From assembly GCA_033002965.1 (NCBI GenBank), contig JAURVB010012872.1:62001-126000 (forward strand): a DNA stretch of 64,000 nucleotides, given 5' to 3'. A program made the translations under genes and the position numbers. This stretch comes from Piper betle (taxonomy: Eukaryota > Streptophyta > Magnoliopsida > Piperales > Piperaceae). Below, piece after piece: positions 60,960 to 64,000 of the stretch. The notes under the pieces were generated by a model. The model saw only the letters and a list, made by a program, of their open reading frames with translations. It ran no database searches and had not been told where the DNA came from. Position 1 is the first letter of the stretch; every line of letters starts with the position of its first letter.

Positions 60960-63900
60960 ATGAATCTATCAACCACTGTAGGCTTTGACAACTTTTGTGG
61001 TTGCGGTTTCTCCTCTCGACTGCCTCCTTGTGTTGTTCTAGCTAGGAAGAGCTTGCCACAGAGGTTGGTGCAACCGAGTTCAGCTCTGAGGTTGTTGCTT
61101 GCTTGACTCATTTTTTTCTGTTTAGTTTGTTGAGGAGCTAGCATTGGTGTTTCTGACTTGACATTGTTTCCTCTTTGTTTTTATGTTAAGCGGAAGATGG
61201 GTACGTCTGTCCTATACTGGGAAGGCAAGCTGCCGTGCAGACCGTCGGAGTCGCAAATAGAAGCCGACGACAGTAGTGAAAAGGTGATTTTTAAAAAAAA
61301 CATTCACAGACATGTTCATCCCTTCCTAATATAATCAGTGATCACATATCATTTTCTTAAATACGTTTTTTCAGGACGAAGACATTCATAGTGATGGTAA
61401 ATCAACATCTTCAACAGAGTCTGGGAAGGAAGATAATGCAGTTGTTTATAATCAGCCTTCTGCCGCTGGTAACGCTCTGAATCTTTTTCCTTTTTCTTGT
61501 TAGGTTTGTAGTTTTCCGTCTTGGCAGTTAATCAGTGCAATTTGTCTCGGTAAGTGCTAAGCATTTTTGTGTGTTTTTAGATCAAAAACCAGCCTACGGA
61601 GATTATAAGTCAAATAACTTAACAGAAAACTCCGTTGAAGCTTCTGAGACACAAATGGACGTTCAGGTGGCATATCCTTTTAAGAAAAGGACAGAGTTTC
61701 CAGGTCTAGAACTAGAAGTCAGCATGTATAATAAGACTGATACTAGATGCAAAATTATCGTTCTTTCATTGTTATTGTGAAATGTACTGAACTACGCGCT
61801 ACTATGAACTCATGACTGTGCTCAAGCGGGAATTTTGTTACAGTTATTCGATTGTAGCAGTTGCTTAAATTATTGAATTGTATCTATCCTTGTAATGCAT
61901 GCATAGTACTGTGGCACAATGAACTTTTTAGTCAGTTGTTTAAATTGTTTGCTCTTTCCCCAGGGAAGCAATGAAAATTTGGAACTTACTAGTGGATCTC
62001 CTCTTCCTGGGATGAAGGTGCTTTTTATAATATTTGTATATTAAAATAAAGTAATTTTTGGCATGTCAGGAGTGCATAGCCTTTGAAGAAATGCGTATGA
62101 CCTTTTGTGGCAAAGTGAAAACCCTGTTAATAGTAGTTGCATTGGCTGATTGAGCTAGGTCGTGAAGATGTAGAACTTCAATTAAGCTGATGGGGATTTG
62201 TGTTAGCTTTTTTATGTGTGGGTGTAGCATATCAAAACTGTAGGGCATCATTTGTGCTGATGTGGTTTGGACTTGTTTTATATGCCTCAATGCATCCTTT
62301 TCACTTCTAATTGCTGTTGTCACCCTTTTCATTTCATTCTTTGTAACTAGTCAAAAGCCATATGAGGTGATACTTTTGTTGTTATATCCTTACTCGAGTA
62401 CAGGATAATGTGTGCGATCATCTTCAGAATATGTACATCATTTTATCTTTCATTTTTGTCATAATTTCATGTTTCGTTGTTGTTCTGACTTTTAAGTATG
62501 TGCTCTACTGGAGCAAAAAGCAGCCAAGTCGAGCTATAATTCTCATTAACTGAATACAAAAAATACAATCCCTATGGTTGTGACCTCATTTATCTTAATT
62601 AATTTTGTAGTGATGTTATTGTCTTCTCACAGGCTTGACCTTTTAAAGTTTGTTATTAAATGGATCTACTCCCATTGCTAATTCTTGATTACACATATAT
62701 TTCCTTAAGCTATAAAATTGTCTTTGCTACATGACAGATAGCAATTTTTCCATTTATATAATATGATTTTATTTTCTGAAAGTTGGAGTGTTATTCAGGG
62801 GTAACCTACGTGGAAAGCCCACCAATAGCTACGAGAAACTATCAAAAAGGATGCAGGTGCTTTTGTGTTCTTACTTATGTTCATTCATTGAAATAGTTTC
62901 AACTCTCGGCCAGAAAAACCTCTAGGCCTAGTTTTTTTCAAATTTCATTTCATTTACAGGAAAAATTTGGGGATGAATATAGGCTTTTCCTTCTCATCAA
63001 TCCAGAGGATGAAAGACCTGTGGCAGTTGTGGTTCCCAAGCAATCCTTACAACTGGAGTCGACTGGTATATTTTCTTTGAATGATATTTCATTAGTGTTT
63101 TTGAGCAATTTATATCTGGCATATGAGGTTTAAAGATAAGTACGTGATGCAAACTACTTTTTAAAGTTGGTCTACTAAACAGTCAATGACCATCCTAGCT
63201 CTCTACCTTTTGATAACCTTAGATGGTTTTTAGTACCCAAGACAACTTACCTCCTATTAATTTAGTTATTCTTGTGCAGCTGTTCCAGAATGATTTGCTG
63301 CAGAAGCTATTGGTTTGGTCACTGTTTTCACATTGCTTCTCCGGAATGTCCCTGCATTGCAGTCTAATTTGCTGTATGATCACCTTTACTTCACTTCTGT
63401 TCTGCAATTATTGGGAGGAGACAAAAATTGTATTTTCAGGAAAACAAAATAAAGAATCAAGAAGTTTCCTACCTTTCTACAATTTGTTTCCTAGTAGAAG
63501 GAAAAACAAGCCCATTCTTTGCCTGTTATAGCATATTATAACTTTGAAGTCATATTTATCATATATAGTGGATAGTGGTGATTTTTGTAATAGGGGTCAA
63601 TTCTTCTTACAGTTCAGCTTTTGATAATCTTGGGCTACTCAAGGATGGAATTGCCGGTGCCCTTGCCACTGCATTTGTTCTTGGAGTACATGAGATCAGC
63701 CATATTCTTGTTGCTAATTCTGTTGGCCTTAAGCTTGGAGTTCCATATTTTGTTCCCAGTTGGCAGGTACCATGGGTAATTAATTTTACAAAAAAGGTAG
63801 TTTTTTACTCTTACTGGAAAGGCAATGACTAAATATGATTGCAGATAGGCTCTTTTGGCGCCATAACAAGGATTTTAAATATTGTTCCAAACCGTGAGGC

Positions 63901-64000
63901 TCTTTTAAACTTTGCAGCTGCTGGACCAATAGCTGGGTTCTCGGCAGGACTTGTTCTTTTGCTTCTAGGGTTTATTCTTCCACCAATTGATGGTGTTGGT
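60960..64000 (+). CDS. EGY2: EGY2-type chloroplast S2P metalloprotease, partial and possibly broken
   Basis: EGY proteins are site-2-protease-like zinc metallopeptidases of the thylakoid membrane. Exons read: 60960-61090 (transit peptide MNLSTTVGFDNFCGCGFSSR), 61191-61283, 61376-61468, 61581-61666, 61964-62017, about 62337-62366 (FFVTSQKPYE), 62783-62856 (GVLFRGNLRGKPTNSYEKLS), 62960-63065, 63280-63373, 63613-63766 and 63845 to the window end. The active-site HEISH (HExxH) lies in 63613-63766, followed by GVPYFVPSWQ and GSFGAITRILNIV. Defects: in 61191-61283 the frame shifts at 61242-61243 (SCRAD in one frame, SESQIEADD in the other); the junction 62366/62783 is one base short; about 28 residues expected before FFVTSQ are not found; and TGA at 63291-63293 stands where the family has the W of PEWFAA. 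Splice sites are otherwise sound. It is either a pseudogene or a gene with several sequence errors. Confidence 0.88.

Noticed and set aside
62066..62332. 88-codon minus-strand open frame within EGY2
   Set aside because: No recognisable family; it lies in intronic or inserted sequence of a plus-strand gene.
1..64000. CRISPR arrays, bacterial operons, rRNA or tRNA genes
   Set aside because: No spaced identical repeats, cloverleaf motifs or rRNA segments were seen; the window is plant nuclear DNA.

Overview
The window is plant nuclear DNA, most likely from a monocot. Split genes with GT/AG introns sit in AT-rich, transposon-filled spacers, and several first exons and one intronless gene are strongly GC-rich, as is common in commelinid monocots. 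The genus cannot be named from sequence alone. All annotation comes from reading the sequence; no search was run.

Layout, left to right. (1) 1-4925: a decayed Ty3/gypsy chromovirus of Tekay/Del type, entering the window inside its 5' LTR. A related solo LTR lies inverted at about 41136-43690. (2) 5886-10603: SEC61 alpha, the ER translocon channel, with a 5'-UTR intron and a MITE in its last intron. (3) 11150-11412 (-): a TSP9-like thylakoid phosphoprotein with one frame break. (4) 11863-16528: a 4.7 kb hAT transposon with TIRs, an imperfect 8-bp target duplication and a dead transposase. (5) 18575-20278: intronless eIF3 subunit d with a telo-box/site II promoter. (6) 23982-26422 (-): a two-exon cutin-type GPAT. 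(7) 26460-33467: AT-rich spacer with MITEs and a broken gene fragment. (8) 33484-39842: three consecutive foldback-type elements separated and flanked by (TA)n tracts; the largest carries HAK/KUP potassium-transporter exons. (9) 45115-55360 (-): the 21-exon CLEC16A homologue TT9/GFS9. (10) 56846-59851: the Golgi Qa-SNARE SYP32, divergent from TT9. (11) 60960-64000: an EGY2-type chloroplast S2P metalloprotease, cut by the right edge.

The host genes form no pathway cluster. They are housekeeping genes (ER translocation, translation initiation, Golgi trafficking) next to plastid and cuticle genes.

Two things deserve most attention. First, the chain of (TA)n-bounded foldback elements at 33.5-39.9 kb shares a double-hairpin terminal design and contains gene fragments. 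Second, there is a run of single-nucleotide frame breaks in otherwise well-conserved genes (SEC61 stop, TSP9, GPAT start, TT9 exon 20, SYP32 exon 5/6 junction, EGY2). This pattern looks like uncorrected long-read indels, but real decay is possible, and EGY2 also has a nonsense codon.
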